Source: Chlamydiota bacterium (GTDB lineage Bacteria; Chlamydiota; Chlamydiia; Chlamydiales; Parachlamydiaceae). Taken from it: a stretch of 60,918 nucleotides of DNA. Below the pieces are notes generated by a model that was not told the DNA's origin, did not search any database, and saw only the letters and a program-made list of their open reading frames with translations. Both the position numbers and the translations under genes were made by a program. Positions 20,412 to 27,995 of this stretch are shown piece by piece. The stretch lies in NCBI GenBank assembly GCA_013287905.1, contig JABDCW010000007.1:1-60918 (forward strand). Direction: 5' to 3'. Each line of letters starts with the position of its first letter. The stretch's first letter is position 1.

Positions 20412-22019
20412 ATGTTAAGGGGTTACAGTTCTTATGCTCTCGAACCTCAACTGTATACATGGAAAAATGCCCTGCTCTGGGGAAATTGCCGGGAGCATGG
20501 CAAAAAAGCTTTTGCATCCGGCATTTCGAATGGACGGCGGATCGTTCATCTTGCCATAGCTGCCATCGAGGCCATTCCTCTCATCGGTCAGATCGCTTCG
20601 GTTTTCGAAAAACTCATCATGAGCCGCGCGCTTAAGCAACCTAACCCTCAAAGGGGCAATACAAACCAACCGAACGGGGCTGCTTCACCAAACCAGACTC
20701 CCCCGGTAAATGCAGTCAACCTTATTTCAGACCCGCAGGCATGGGCGAACAACGAAAGCACCGATGCCACAACTGCAGAATCTCATTGGGTCGACTCTCT
20801 TGATGATGTTGTGGCTTGTGATCGCGTAGAAAACCCAAGACTAATGGTACCTTGCGGACATATGTTCGGCTTAGAGAATGTCAATGGCCTTCTTCTAAGC
20901 TCACGTAGTAACGCACCTCCTTGTCCAACATGCCGAGTTCCCATCGTCGATAATAGAGAAAGCCCCGAGTTAAACCGGTTGATCGTCGAAGGTGATAGCA
21001 TTGTTAAGGATATTAAAAAGCTGGCTGCTGCTGTAGAGCAAGCAAAACGGGGAAATAAAGCAGCTGCTCTGGATACCAAAAAACTCGAATTATATCAAGT
21101 AGAAGCCCCGCAGGTATTGGTGCCTTGTGGACACGTAGACAGCTTAAAGAACGCCGAAACCCGTTTTGGTAAAAAAACCAGTGCAAGCGCTGTGCTTTCA
21201 GGTAGCTGTCAGGAATGTGCAAATCATGTAATCAACTATATGAAGAGTACGGACTTAAATAAGGTGATTGAACAAAGAAATAAGCTGGTTTCCCATTACA
21301 CAAAACTAGCCTGTAAGGCAGAATACCTAAAAGCTGGTGGAGCACCTGTTGTTCCAGCTTCGGCACCGGTAGCAGAAGAGCCCATTCCAGTTGGGGAGTA
21401 TCCAGGGAAATCTAGTGAATTTACTTGTAGTCGTCACTGGTCGCCATTAAATGAAAGAGAAAAAGCAGACCAGGAATACGCCGGGCAAAATTGGCGCATG
21501 GCATTTAAAGATCGTTCACAGCAGGGTATCTTATCTTATATAAGAGTTATGGGCTTTACCGACGGTCATATTGAAATATATTTAGCTTCGTCACGAAAAG
21601 ACGATTTTGAAAAATATCTCAAAGAGCGGAAACTTTCTCTCGATCCAATATCGGGTAAAGTAACAAACGCTATTGACGGCGAGGGCAATCCGGTTATTGA
21701 AGGTAGAAAAACAAAAGATTCTGCAGGCCGTACAGTACCTATGGGGATATTCATAGCAAGAACAAAAGAGGAACTTAAATGGGCGGCAAACTTCATTGTA
21801 TGTAATAACGCATTCCTAGATCACCATGCAGGAGAATACCAAGACAGTAATTTATTAAGCGATCTCATCCTGACCGAAGATAACTGGAGTTCTGTAACGG
21901 CAAACCACGAAGAATTCATAGCTAACGGAATAACAATGAATCGAAAAGAAGAAAGGATCGAAAGACTAAACGCAATGGCAATAAACGCCGCGCAACAGCC
22001 CCAGGCAGTTCGAGTGTAA
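20412..22019 (+). CDS. Effector candidate with two RING-like half-modules
   Basis: 535 residues. N-terminal residues ~43-70 form a hydrophobic stretch (AIAAIEAIPLIGQIASVF). A Pro/Asn/Gln-rich linker follows (about 75-105). Residues 136-174 carry Cys136, then VPCGH (Cys148, His150), then CPTC (Cys171, Cys174), the typical second half of a RING finger. Residues 239-269 repeat it: VPCGH (Cys239, His241) then CQEC (Cys266, Cys269). Each module has too few ligands for a two-zinc RING, so a one-zinc or U-box-like fold is more plausible. The C-terminal ~200 residues (from ~340) are unrecognised. E3 ubiquitin ligase activity in a host is inference. Promoter and ribosome site are both strong; a long hairpin follows the stop. 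Confidence 0.75.
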   Translation: MLRGYSSYALEPQLYTWKNALLWGNCREHGKKAFASGISNGRRIVHLAIAAIEAIPLIGQIASVFEKLIMSRALKQPNPQRGNTNQPNGAASPNQTPPVNAVNLISDPQAWANNESTDATTAESHWVDSLDDVVACDRVENPRLMVPCGHMFGLENVNGLLLSSRSNAPPCPTCRVPIVDNRESPELNRLIVEGDSIVKDIKKLAAAVEQAKRGNKAAALDTKKLELYQVEAPQVLVPCGHVDSLKNAETRFGKKTSASAVLSGSCQECANHVINYMKSTDLNKVIEQRNKLVSHYTKLACKAEYLKAGGAPVVPASAPVAEEPIPVGEYPGKSSEFTCSRHWSPLNEREKADQEYAGQNWRMAFKDRSQQGILSYIRVMGFTDGHIEIYLASSRKDDFEKYLKERKLSLDPISGKVTNAIDGEGNPVIEGRKTKDSAGRTVPMGIFIARTKEELKWAANFIVCNNAFLDHHAGEYQDSNLLSDLILTEDNWSSVTANHEEFIANGITMNRKEERIERLNAMAINAAQQPQAVRV

Positions 22020-22024
22020 TTAGA

Positions 22025-22077
22025 TACCCAACGTATACACAAGCAACTTCAAGAGTTGGTTGTGTATACGTTGGGTA
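22025..22077. repeat. Long perfect hairpin between convergent genes
   Basis: TACCCAACGTATACACAA (22025-22042) is the exact complement of 22060-22077, and the stem continues through CAACT/AGTTG with one extra base on each side. It sits 5 bases after the RING-like gene and 33 bases before the end of the convergent NamZ gene. It could stop transcription from both sides, but has no T-run. It shares its TATACACAA-CAACTTCAA core with 19113-19288. Confidence 0.85.
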
Positions 22078-22110
22078 TACATACAAACGACCTGTAAAAC
22101 CCTCAGAGTT

Positions 22111-23463
22111 CTAATTCCCGCCACCAGAACCATACTCATCCAGCAGATACTTTTTGCGGACACTTAAAAACTGCGAGCGTTCCTTGCTTTGCAGGCCGCA
22201 AAGCTTCCAGGCAATATGCTTTTCCTCGGTCAATATTCTATACGCTTCCTCATTTCCCAATAATGTACACAGGACCGATTTTTGTTTCTTTGCCGCATTG
22301 ACGGCATCTTTGAATTTGGCAGGATAGAGGCTCTTTAATAACCCGATCAATAAAAACTGCGTACTGACCGGTTTATACACAGAAGGGTCGGTGACTACAA
22401 TCAATACTCCCTGGCACGCTTCTTTTGCATGTCTGCCAAAATTGGGAGTAAAATAAAAGGGACGAAAGAACACCCCGGGAAATGCTTGCGCATTTAACTG
22501 ATCGGCAAATAGGATGGCATCGATCCATGGCGCCCCCACAATTTTAAAGGGCATTGTGTAGCCAAGTCCCGTATTGACAATTTGGAGCTCGCCCAAAATC
22601 CCGGTAGTTGGATAAAAATAGGCAGTCGTAGCTTCCGGTATGTAAGGACTTGTCGGAATCCACGATAAACCGGTGTCTTTGAACGTCATCTTTCTCGACC
22701 ATCCGCGCATAGGGATGACGATTAATTGACAACCTATGTTGTACTCCTGATTAAAGTAACGGGCAAGCTCACCCGCTGTCATCCCATGGCAATAAGGGAC
22801 ATTGACATAGCCAATTGTCGACCGGTGTTTTTTATCGAGAAGCAATCCATCGACAACAACCCCGTTTATCGGATTTGGGCGATCGAGGACACAAAACTGC
22901 ACATGATTTTTTGCACATGCTTCCATCGCATAAAACATCGTGGAAACATATGTATAAGAACGGGATCCGATATCTTGAATATCGTAAATCAAAAGATCGA
23001 TCCCTTTTAGCATTTCACCAGTTGGCCGCATATTTTTGCCATACAGGCTGTAAATGGGAATATGATCGGCATCAAAAGCATCCTCTATTGTTTGCGATGC
23101 TGATATAGACCCATTGATCCCATGCTCCGGCGCAAAAAGGGCAACGAGCGAAAAGGACTTTGTTTTGGAGTAAGCTTTAAGAACATCCACTGTCGATATG
23201 AGCGAACTATTGACCCCCGTCTGATTGGTGATCAATCCAATGCGCTTGCCTTTTAACAGATAACTATATTCCTCCGTCACCAACCGGTCTATACCCAGCT
23301 TCACCACAGGAGCCGCAAAAACAGCCACAGGAAGGATGTATAGTAAGAGACAGATAATCACCACAGAGCCCACAGAGAACACAGAGGGAGTAAATTTATA
23401 AATTTTTCTCTGTGTTTTCTGTGGGCTCTGTGGTAATAAATCTGTTAACCCTAAAACTTGCAT
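22111..23463 (-). CDS. Exo-beta-N-acetylmuramidase NamZ-like (DUF1343)
   Basis: 450 residues as read from the ATG at 23463. The mature part matches the DUF1343/NamZ family: KGKRIGLITNQTG, ALFAPEHGI, PIYSLYG, DLLIYDIQDIGSRSYTY and DRPNPING are in the expected order. The family removes terminal MurNAc from peptidoglycan fragments. A signal segment (about 36-50, VIICLLLYILPVAVFAAP) precedes the domain. Residues ~10-35 are encoded by an inverted repeat (23360-23434), so the start region is abnormal; an internal GTG start is possible. It is last in the waaF operon, 30 bases after menA. In a chlamydia it would act on minimal peptidoglycan or on foreign wall fragments. Confidence 0.85.
   Translation of the reverse strand: MQVLGLTDLLPQSPQKTQRKIYKFTPSVFSVGSVVIICLLLYILPVAVFAAPVVKLGIDRLVTEEYSYLLKGKRIGLITNQTGVNSSLISTVDVLKAYSKTKSFSLVALFAPEHGINGSISASQTIEDAFDADHIPIYSLYGKNMRPTGEMLKGIDLLIYDIQDIGSRSYTYVSTMFYAMEACAKNHVQFCVLDRPNPINGVVVDGLLLDKKHRSTIGYVNVPYCHGMTAGELARYFNQEYNIGCQLIVIPMRGWSRKMTFKDTGLSWIPTSPYIPEATTAYFYPTTGILGELQIVNTGLGYTMPFKIVGAPWIDAILFADQLNAQAFPGVFFRPFYFTPNFGRHAKEACQGVLIVVTDPSVYKPVSTQFLLIGLLKSLYPAKFKDAVNAAKKQKSVLCTLLGNEEAYRILTEEKHIAWKLCGLQSKERSQFLSVRKKYLLDEYGSGGGN
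23360..23434. repeat. CACAGAG-type inverted repeat inside the NamZ 5' end
   Basis: Arm 23360-23386 (starting ACCACAGAGCCCACAGAG) pairs with 23408-23434 with one mismatch around a 21-base loop. The same word family flanks the GxxExxY pseudogene at 42067-42096 and 42531-42560. Here it lies in frame within codons ~10-35 of the NamZ-like gene. Confidence 0.9.
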
Positions 23464-23493
23464 TGTCGTAAGCCTATATAAAATATGATCACA

Positions 23494-24459
23494 CTACCAG
23501 GATAATAGAAATGCAAGTACCAGGGCAATGCCGAAAAGGAAATGGACAGCAATCCCTAAGGCAAACAATTTGTTATAATAGGTTCTCAAAATCATGATAT
23601 CTTGTCCAGAGTACTCTGTTTGCGAGTATAACGGCAAGGGCTTTGTTGCCTGGCGAAGAAATAGGACGACCAGTGGAAGAAGACAAAGAGGCAAAAGTGC
23701 AGCCAGAGGAAATCCAGTCTGTAACCATAACAAATTAATCAAAAAGGGGAAGATAATCAAAAATCCAATTTCTCTTTGAGCGAAATTTAACCCAAATCGC
23801 ACAGCCAGCGTTTTTTTATTGACGGCCCTATCCGCCTTGAAATCCCGGTAATTATTCAATGCATTGGGCAAAATGGCAAGGCATCCCATTTGAAAAGCCA
23901 ATAAAAACGAAGAGGCATTGATCATACCTGTCAGGACATAAAACCCCGTCAGTATACAGACGCCGCCATAAAACAATAAGATAAACACTTCGCTCAGACC
24001 ATTATAGGAAATGGGATAAGGCCCGCCGGTGTAGCAATAGCCGCAAACACATGAAAGCAAAACAAGAAAAAATACGGCATTTGAAACGGGTAGCATCCAT
24101 GCGATCAGACAAGCAGCAATAAACGCACCAAATCCCGCGGCTTTCACAGATCTCTTTGACAGAAGCCTTAAGCGAATGACTTTTAATTGCCCTAAAGGAT
24201 TAACACTGTCTCCCCCTTTTTCGAAATCGATGACATCGTTGATCAAATTGGTCCCTATAGTGATTAACACCGAAACGAACCAGGCTCCCAATGCAATCCC
24301 CCATGACAGCTTTTCTGTGAACCTGGAGGCTAAACTTACACATGTCATGACCTGGATCGTCGGGATCAAAAGCGTCTTCACCCGAATTGCCGCCATCCAA
24401 GCTTGAATCATCTCTCTTGTGTGGCCCCATCTGGCAGAAAAAATCGCCATTTTAGACAT
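23494..24459 (-). CDS. menA: 1,4-dihydroxy-2-naphthoate prenyltransferase-like (UbiA family)
   Basis: 321 residues, with several hydrophobic helices throughout. The first Asp-rich motif is NLINDVIDFEKGGD and the second lies in NNYRDFKADRAVNKKTLAVRFG, as in MenA/UbiA enzymes that attach a polyprenyl tail to an aromatic acid in the inner membrane. The product would be a menaquinone precursor; the exact substrate (naphthoate versus futalosine-route acid) cannot be told from sequence. The start overlaps the upstream gene by 8 bases, implying coupled translation. Confidence 0.85.
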   Translation of the reverse strand: MSKMAIFSARWGHTREMIQAWMAAIRVKTLLIPTIQVMTCVSLASRFTEKLSWGIALGAWFVSVLITIGTNLINDVIDFEKGGDSVNPLGQLKVIRLRLLSKRSVKAAGFGAFIAACLIAWMLPVSNAVFFLVLLSCVCGYCYTGGPYPISYNGLSEVFILLFYGGVCILTGFYVLTGMINASSFLLAFQMGCLAILPNALNNYRDFKADRAVNKKTLAVRFGLNFAQREIGFLIIFPFLINLLWLQTGFPLAALLPLCLLPLVVLFLRQATKPLPLYSQTEYSGQDIMILRTYYNKLFALGIAVHFLFGIALVLAFLLSW

Positions 24460-25591
24460 GATTGCTCCTTTTCTTCATTGATTCCTTCTTTTTTATCGCT
24501 TCGCGGACAGTTGTTATGCTATGCTGACCGCTTGCATTTTTTAAAGGGGCAAAACAGATCTCCCTTTTGCACATCAACACATCTACTTTGGAAGCTGCCG
24601 GAAGAACATCAAAAATAAAGGTCTCGAATTTCCATGCAAAGGGAGGGCCCTTAAGGATATCTTTATGTATAGCGATGCTCTTTACTTCCTTAAAAGCTTT
24701 ATGCAGCGGCATCTTCCAATTGCACTTTTCGAGATAAGCGATAAAATCCATGGTAAACTCAAATAAACTGATGTTTGCACAACGGTAGACCAATGTCCCG
24801 TCATCATTTCGGGCATGTTTGCACTTGTCTGAAATCTCCGAATATTCAACGATGGCCGTTTTCCCTTGTTCCTTAACGATCAGCCCCACATTTTCCTCAG
24901 GATCGGTCCGTTCGATGCATTTCATCACCACATCGCTATTGCAGCGTATGTGATAACCGGTCAGTTCTGGATCAAAGGGATCTGCCAGCGGATTATCTAC
25001 GGGAATAAAATTAAGGTAGCGGACCCCTTCGGCATACCACCTTTGCCAAATACCGCTCGTATAAAATGCATGCAAAGCCCCTCCATTGCCATCCGGAGCT
25101 TCAACAACTTCACCGGAAAGAGTTAGGATCACCCGCCCCTTTTCGTCCAATAATGGCAGCGACCCCTGCATAAAAAACGACAACTGATCGATTTTCAGTC
25201 CAAAATAGTGGTTTTCTGTAAAAAAAGCGACAGTTTGCTCGTGGTTTTGCTCCGAAGTCATGATTGCGGCTTTGAGAGGGGTATGGGCCTTCAGGCTTGC
25301 GTCGATCACCTGCTCGGCAAATAGTTGAAAAAGGGATTTGTTTGATCCTTCCATGATGGGGAATATCCCCTTTGGCCCATCAAACCTTAGCCTTGAGCCC
25401 TGCCCTCCTGCGACCATCAGACAGCCTACAAGACCTTTCTCAAGCGCACGCGTTCCCGTTTCTTCATCGTTATCATTGCCGGCATGGGAAAATTCGGTAA
25501 ATGGCGCAATCTGCAGGGGCGTAAAGGCATTTTGTTTCAATAGTTTTTGTTGCGCAAGCAACATCTCTTGATCGATATGTTTGAATACCAT
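24452..25591 (-). CDS. UDPGP-family sugar-1-phosphate uridylyltransferase
   Basis: 379 residues. The nucleotide-binding motif MVAGGQGSRLRFDGPKG is at about 37-53. PDGNGGALHAFYTSG and NFIPVDNPLADPFDP follow, as in eukaryote-like UDP-GlcNAc/UDP-glucose pyrophosphorylases (UAP/UGP). It forms UDP-sugar from UTP and a sugar-1-phosphate in the cytoplasm. It is shorter than typical UAP proteins at the C-terminus, which may affect oligomerisation. GlcNAc versus glucose specificity cannot be fixed from motifs. It is in an operon with waaF (11-base gap) and menA (8-base overlap). Confidence 0.85.
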   Translation of the reverse strand: MVFKHIDQEMLLAQQKLLKQNAFTPLQIAPFTEFSHAGNDNDEETGTRALEKGLVGCLMVAGGQGSRLRFDGPKGIFPIMEGSNKSLFQLFAEQVIDASLKAHTPLKAAIMTSEQNHEQTVAFFTENHYFGLKIDQLSFFMQGSLPLLDEKGRVILTLSGEVVEAPDGNGGALHAFYTSGIWQRWYAEGVRYLNFIPVDNPLADPFDPELTGYHIRCNSDVVMKCIERTDPEENVGLIVKEQGKTAIVEYSEISDKCKHARNDDGTLVYRCANISLFEFTMDFIAYLEKCNWKMPLHKAFKEVKSIAIHKDILKGPPFAWKFETFIFDVLPAASKVDVLMCKREICFAPLKNASGQHSITTVREAIKKKESMKKRSNHV

Positions 25592-25602
25592 TGAATTTTT
25601 CT

Positions 25603-26628
25603 TTATACTAATTTCTTCAAAATAGCTGAAACAACCTCATCGACCTCTATCCGCTTCATGCAGCGAAAATCAATCGGGCAAATTTTTTTATAACAGGGAG
25701 AGCACTCTACATGCTTATGAATGACTGTACCGCCGCCATAGGGCCCTGTTTTCACATCGCTTGTCGATCCAAATAGTGCGACTAAGGGTGTCCCCAGCGC
25801 AGAAGCAATATGCATGGGTCCGCTATCATTTGTCAGGAAGACCGAACACCGTTGGATTAAAGCCATCAATTCCCTGAGCGACGTTTTCCCCGCAAGATTG
25901 ATAACACGGTCCCCCAATCCATTGATAATTTTATCGACTAAAGGAACTCCGCTTCCATCGCCAAAAAAAAGGATAATCGTTGAAGGGTCTTTCAAAAGAC
26001 GGCTCGTCACTTCGCGAAAACGTTCGGGAAGCCAGCATTTCGCGAGTCCGAAAGCAGCCCCCGGATTGATGCCAATAATCTTAGAAGTATTTATGTCTAC
26101 CCCTCTTGACTGCAAAAATTTTTCACTGTCTTCCTTTTCTTCATCGGATATATAAAGCTGCGGCGGTGTCGATGAAACTTCTATTCCAAAAGGGAGCAAA
26201 AGGGATTTATAGGTCTTGACAAGATGCTGCGTCTCCATATTTTCCGGATAGGGAACAGGCCGATTCAAAAGGCAGCTTCGCAAGTTGGCAGAAAAACCTG
26301 TCCGGTTCTGCACCCCCCCTCGCCAAAACCACCAGGCAGATGAAAAAGAATTCGTCAACAATATCCCTAAATCATATTCTCCCCGTTTTAGATCATCGAC
26401 AATTTCAGAGCGTCTAAGGGAATGGATCCATCCGCTTACCTTTTTAAATGAGTAGATTTCATCGATGTGTGGATCATATTTAAGCAATGGGGCGACATTG
26501 GATTGGCACATTGCTGTGATAAAGGCATTTGGCCACTTTACTCTGACATCTTGCAAGACCGGCGTTGCCATTACAAGATCACCGAGCCAATTTGGCATGC
26601 GGATAATGATATTTTTTGGATCTTTCAC
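25603..26628 (-). CDS. waaF: ADP-heptose:LPS heptosyltransferase II-like
   Basis: 341 residues, GT9 family. The N-terminal IIIRMPNWLGDLVMATPVL and the donor-site block LTNDSGPMHIASALGTPLVALFGSTS are diagnostic. A C-terminal Cys cluster (CSPCYKKICPIDFRCM) is typical of WaaF relatives. It would add heptose to the LPS inner core at the cytoplasmic face. It is the first gene of a four-gene minus-strand operon. Chlamydia itself lacks heptose, so this fits an environmental lineage (established knowledge plus inference). Confidence 0.92.
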   Translation of the reverse strand: MKDPKNIIIRMPNWLGDLVMATPVLQDVRVKWPNAFITAMCQSNVAPLLKYDPHIDEIYSFKKVSGWIHSLRRSEIVDDLKRGEYDLGILLTNSFSSAWWFWRGGVQNRTGFSANLRSCLLNRPVPYPENMETQHLVKTYKSLLLPFGIEVSSTPPQLYISDEEKEDSEKFLQSRGVDINTSKIIGINPGAAFGLAKCWLPERFREVTSRLLKDPSTIILFFGDGSGVPLVDKIINGLGDRVINLAGKTSLRELMALIQRCSVFLTNDSGPMHIASALGTPLVALFGSTSDVKTGPYGGGTVIHKHVECSPCYKKICPIDFRCMKRIEVDEVVSAILKKLV

Positions 26629-26681
26629 AGTTCCATTCCTGGTTACATCGCGTCAAGACGAGTCTTTGTTTTATGGACATT

Positions 26682-27176
26682 GGACGGCTTGGACAATTTG
26701 TCCGTGCCGTCCATGAGAGACAATTGCAGAAGTCTTAGATTACTCAGGGCTAGCAAAACATTCAACGCAAAGGCGCAAAGACGCAAAGATAAAAACAGGT
26801 TCAAGAATTGGCTTCTAACGTATCTTAAGTTAAGCCGCTACTTAAAAGGCGATTTCAGAGCGCTTTAAATCTCTTTAGCTCGCCTTTCAAGTAGCGGCTT
26901 AAGGCGTCTCACTTTTATCGGGTTACCCGATAAAAGTGAATGGGTCAAATCAAGCTATAAATTTCCTTATATACTGTCTTTATCGTTTTTATCGCTATAT
27001 CGTTATAATCGTTGATCATGTCTGTGACGTATATCCTTGAAAGCTGTTTATTATCTTTGCGTCTTTGCGCCTTTGTGTTGAATTATTATCGGTTGCTCTT
27101 AATCCAAAGACTTTTGCAATTGCCTCATGTAGTCCATATCGTCCATATCGTCCATATCGTCCATCTCGTCCATCTT
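26682..27176. repeat. Nested palindrome, copy B (twin-hairpin core)
   Basis: This occupies most of the 632-base gap between waaF and tRNA-Arg (divergent genes); no gene is visible. Outer arm GACAATTGCAGAAGTC near 26719 pairs with GACTTTTGCAATTGCC near 27109. The 32-bp CGCAAAG pair is 26760-26791 with 27052-27083 (one mismatch). The core lies at about 26830-26938: hairpin 1 with the same arms as copy A, and hairpin 2 with a stem extended by one G:C pair. The right edge (27132-27176) is five tandem 9-bp units of GTCCATATC type. The left edge has its own GGACGGC...GCCGTCC palindrome (26682-26712). Confidence 0.9.
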
Positions 27177-27260
27177 ACCAGAAAAAGAGATTTCTTAAAA
27201 AGTGCCACGCAAAAAAAGCTTGTGAAAAACATGACCTTATGACAAAATGGGATTTCTTTC

Positions 27261-27334
27261 GCACTGGTAGCTCAACAGGATAGAGTACCCGGCTACGAAC
27301 CGGGAGGTTAGAGGTTCGATTCCTCTCCAGTGCA
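27261..27334 (+). tRNA. argT: tRNA-Arg (ACG)
   Basis: A 74-base cloverleaf: acceptor GCACTGG/CCAGTGC, discriminator A, anticodon stem CCCGG/CCGGG around CTACGAA (anticodon ACG, reads CGN after A34 editing), T loop TTCGATT. No encoded CCA. Its last base is immediately followed by the ATG of the next gene. Confidence 0.97.
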
Positions 27335-27967
27335 ATGTTTATAGAAGCTTACCCTTCCGGTCCCTTTGAAACAAACGCTTATATCGCAGCTTGCGAGCAA
27401 ACGAGGCTTGCCGCAATCATCGACCCGGCGCCAGGCAGCGCAGATGACCTCATCAATGCCCTTGAAGCCAAGCGGTTTAATCCTGTTGCCATACTCCTTA
27501 CCCATTCCCATTGGGACCACATTGCCGATGTTGCACCGCTAAAAAAACGATATCAAATCCCTGTTTATATTCATGCCATGGACGCTCCCAATCTTGAAAA
27601 TCCTGGAGCCGATACTCTTCCATACTGGATTCATATCGATTCTGTCATTCCGGATAGATTGATCAAGGAAGGAGACACACTCGAAATCGGGCATTTGCAT
27701 TTTACAGTCATCGAAACTCCAGGGCATACTCCAGGGGGCGTCTGTTATTATTCCGCAGATGATCATCTCCTCTTCAGCGGCGACACTTTATTTAAAGGGA
27801 CGATTGGCAATATCTCCTTTGCAACAGCGCGCCCCGAGTTAATGTGGAGTTCTCTCGACAAATTATCCAGGCTGCCCCCAAACACTAAAGTCTATCCCGG
27901 CCATGGAGAAAGCACCACCATCGGCAATGAACCCTGGCTTAAAAATGCCCGCGAAGTCTTTGGTTAA
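27335..27967 (+). CDS. MBL-fold metal-dependent hydrolase (glyoxalase II-like)
   Basis: 210 residues. Metal ligands are in THSHWDH (His57, His59, Asp61, His62), TPGHTPGG, SGDTLFKG and YPGHGES, the usual two-zinc arrangement of YcbL/GloB-type hydrolases that split thioesters. The start is fixed by the family-typical MFIEAYPSGPFETNAY. The ATG directly abuts the 3' end of tRNA-Arg, so after tRNA maturation the mRNA would have no leader. It heads a plus-strand run with the YihY, kelch and orphan genes. Confidence 0.93.
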   Translation: MFIEAYPSGPFETNAYIAACEQTRLAAIIDPAPGSADDLINALEAKRFNPVAILLTHSHWDHIADVAPLKKRYQIPVYIHAMDAPNLENPGADTLPYWIHIDSVIPDRLIKEGDTLEIGHLHFTVIETPGHTPGGVCYYSADDHLLFSGDTLFKGTIGNISFATARPELMWSSLDKLSRLPPNTKVYPGHGESTTIGNEPWLKNAREVFG

Positions 27968-27995
27968 AATTAGCAATTGCACTGTCTAAAAAAAT

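Noticed and set aside
22025..22077. Calling the long hairpin a classical terminator
   Set aside because: The stem is strong but neither strand has a T-run after it, and the arm is a dispersed repeat.
26467..26868. 133-residue plus-strand frame over the waaF start
   Set aside because: Antisense to waaF and running into repeat B; no family similarity.
27132..27176. Tandem GTCCATATC units that could suggest a CRISPR or minisatellite locus
   Set aside because: Only five 9-bp units with no spacers and no cas genes; they are the edge of nested palindrome B.
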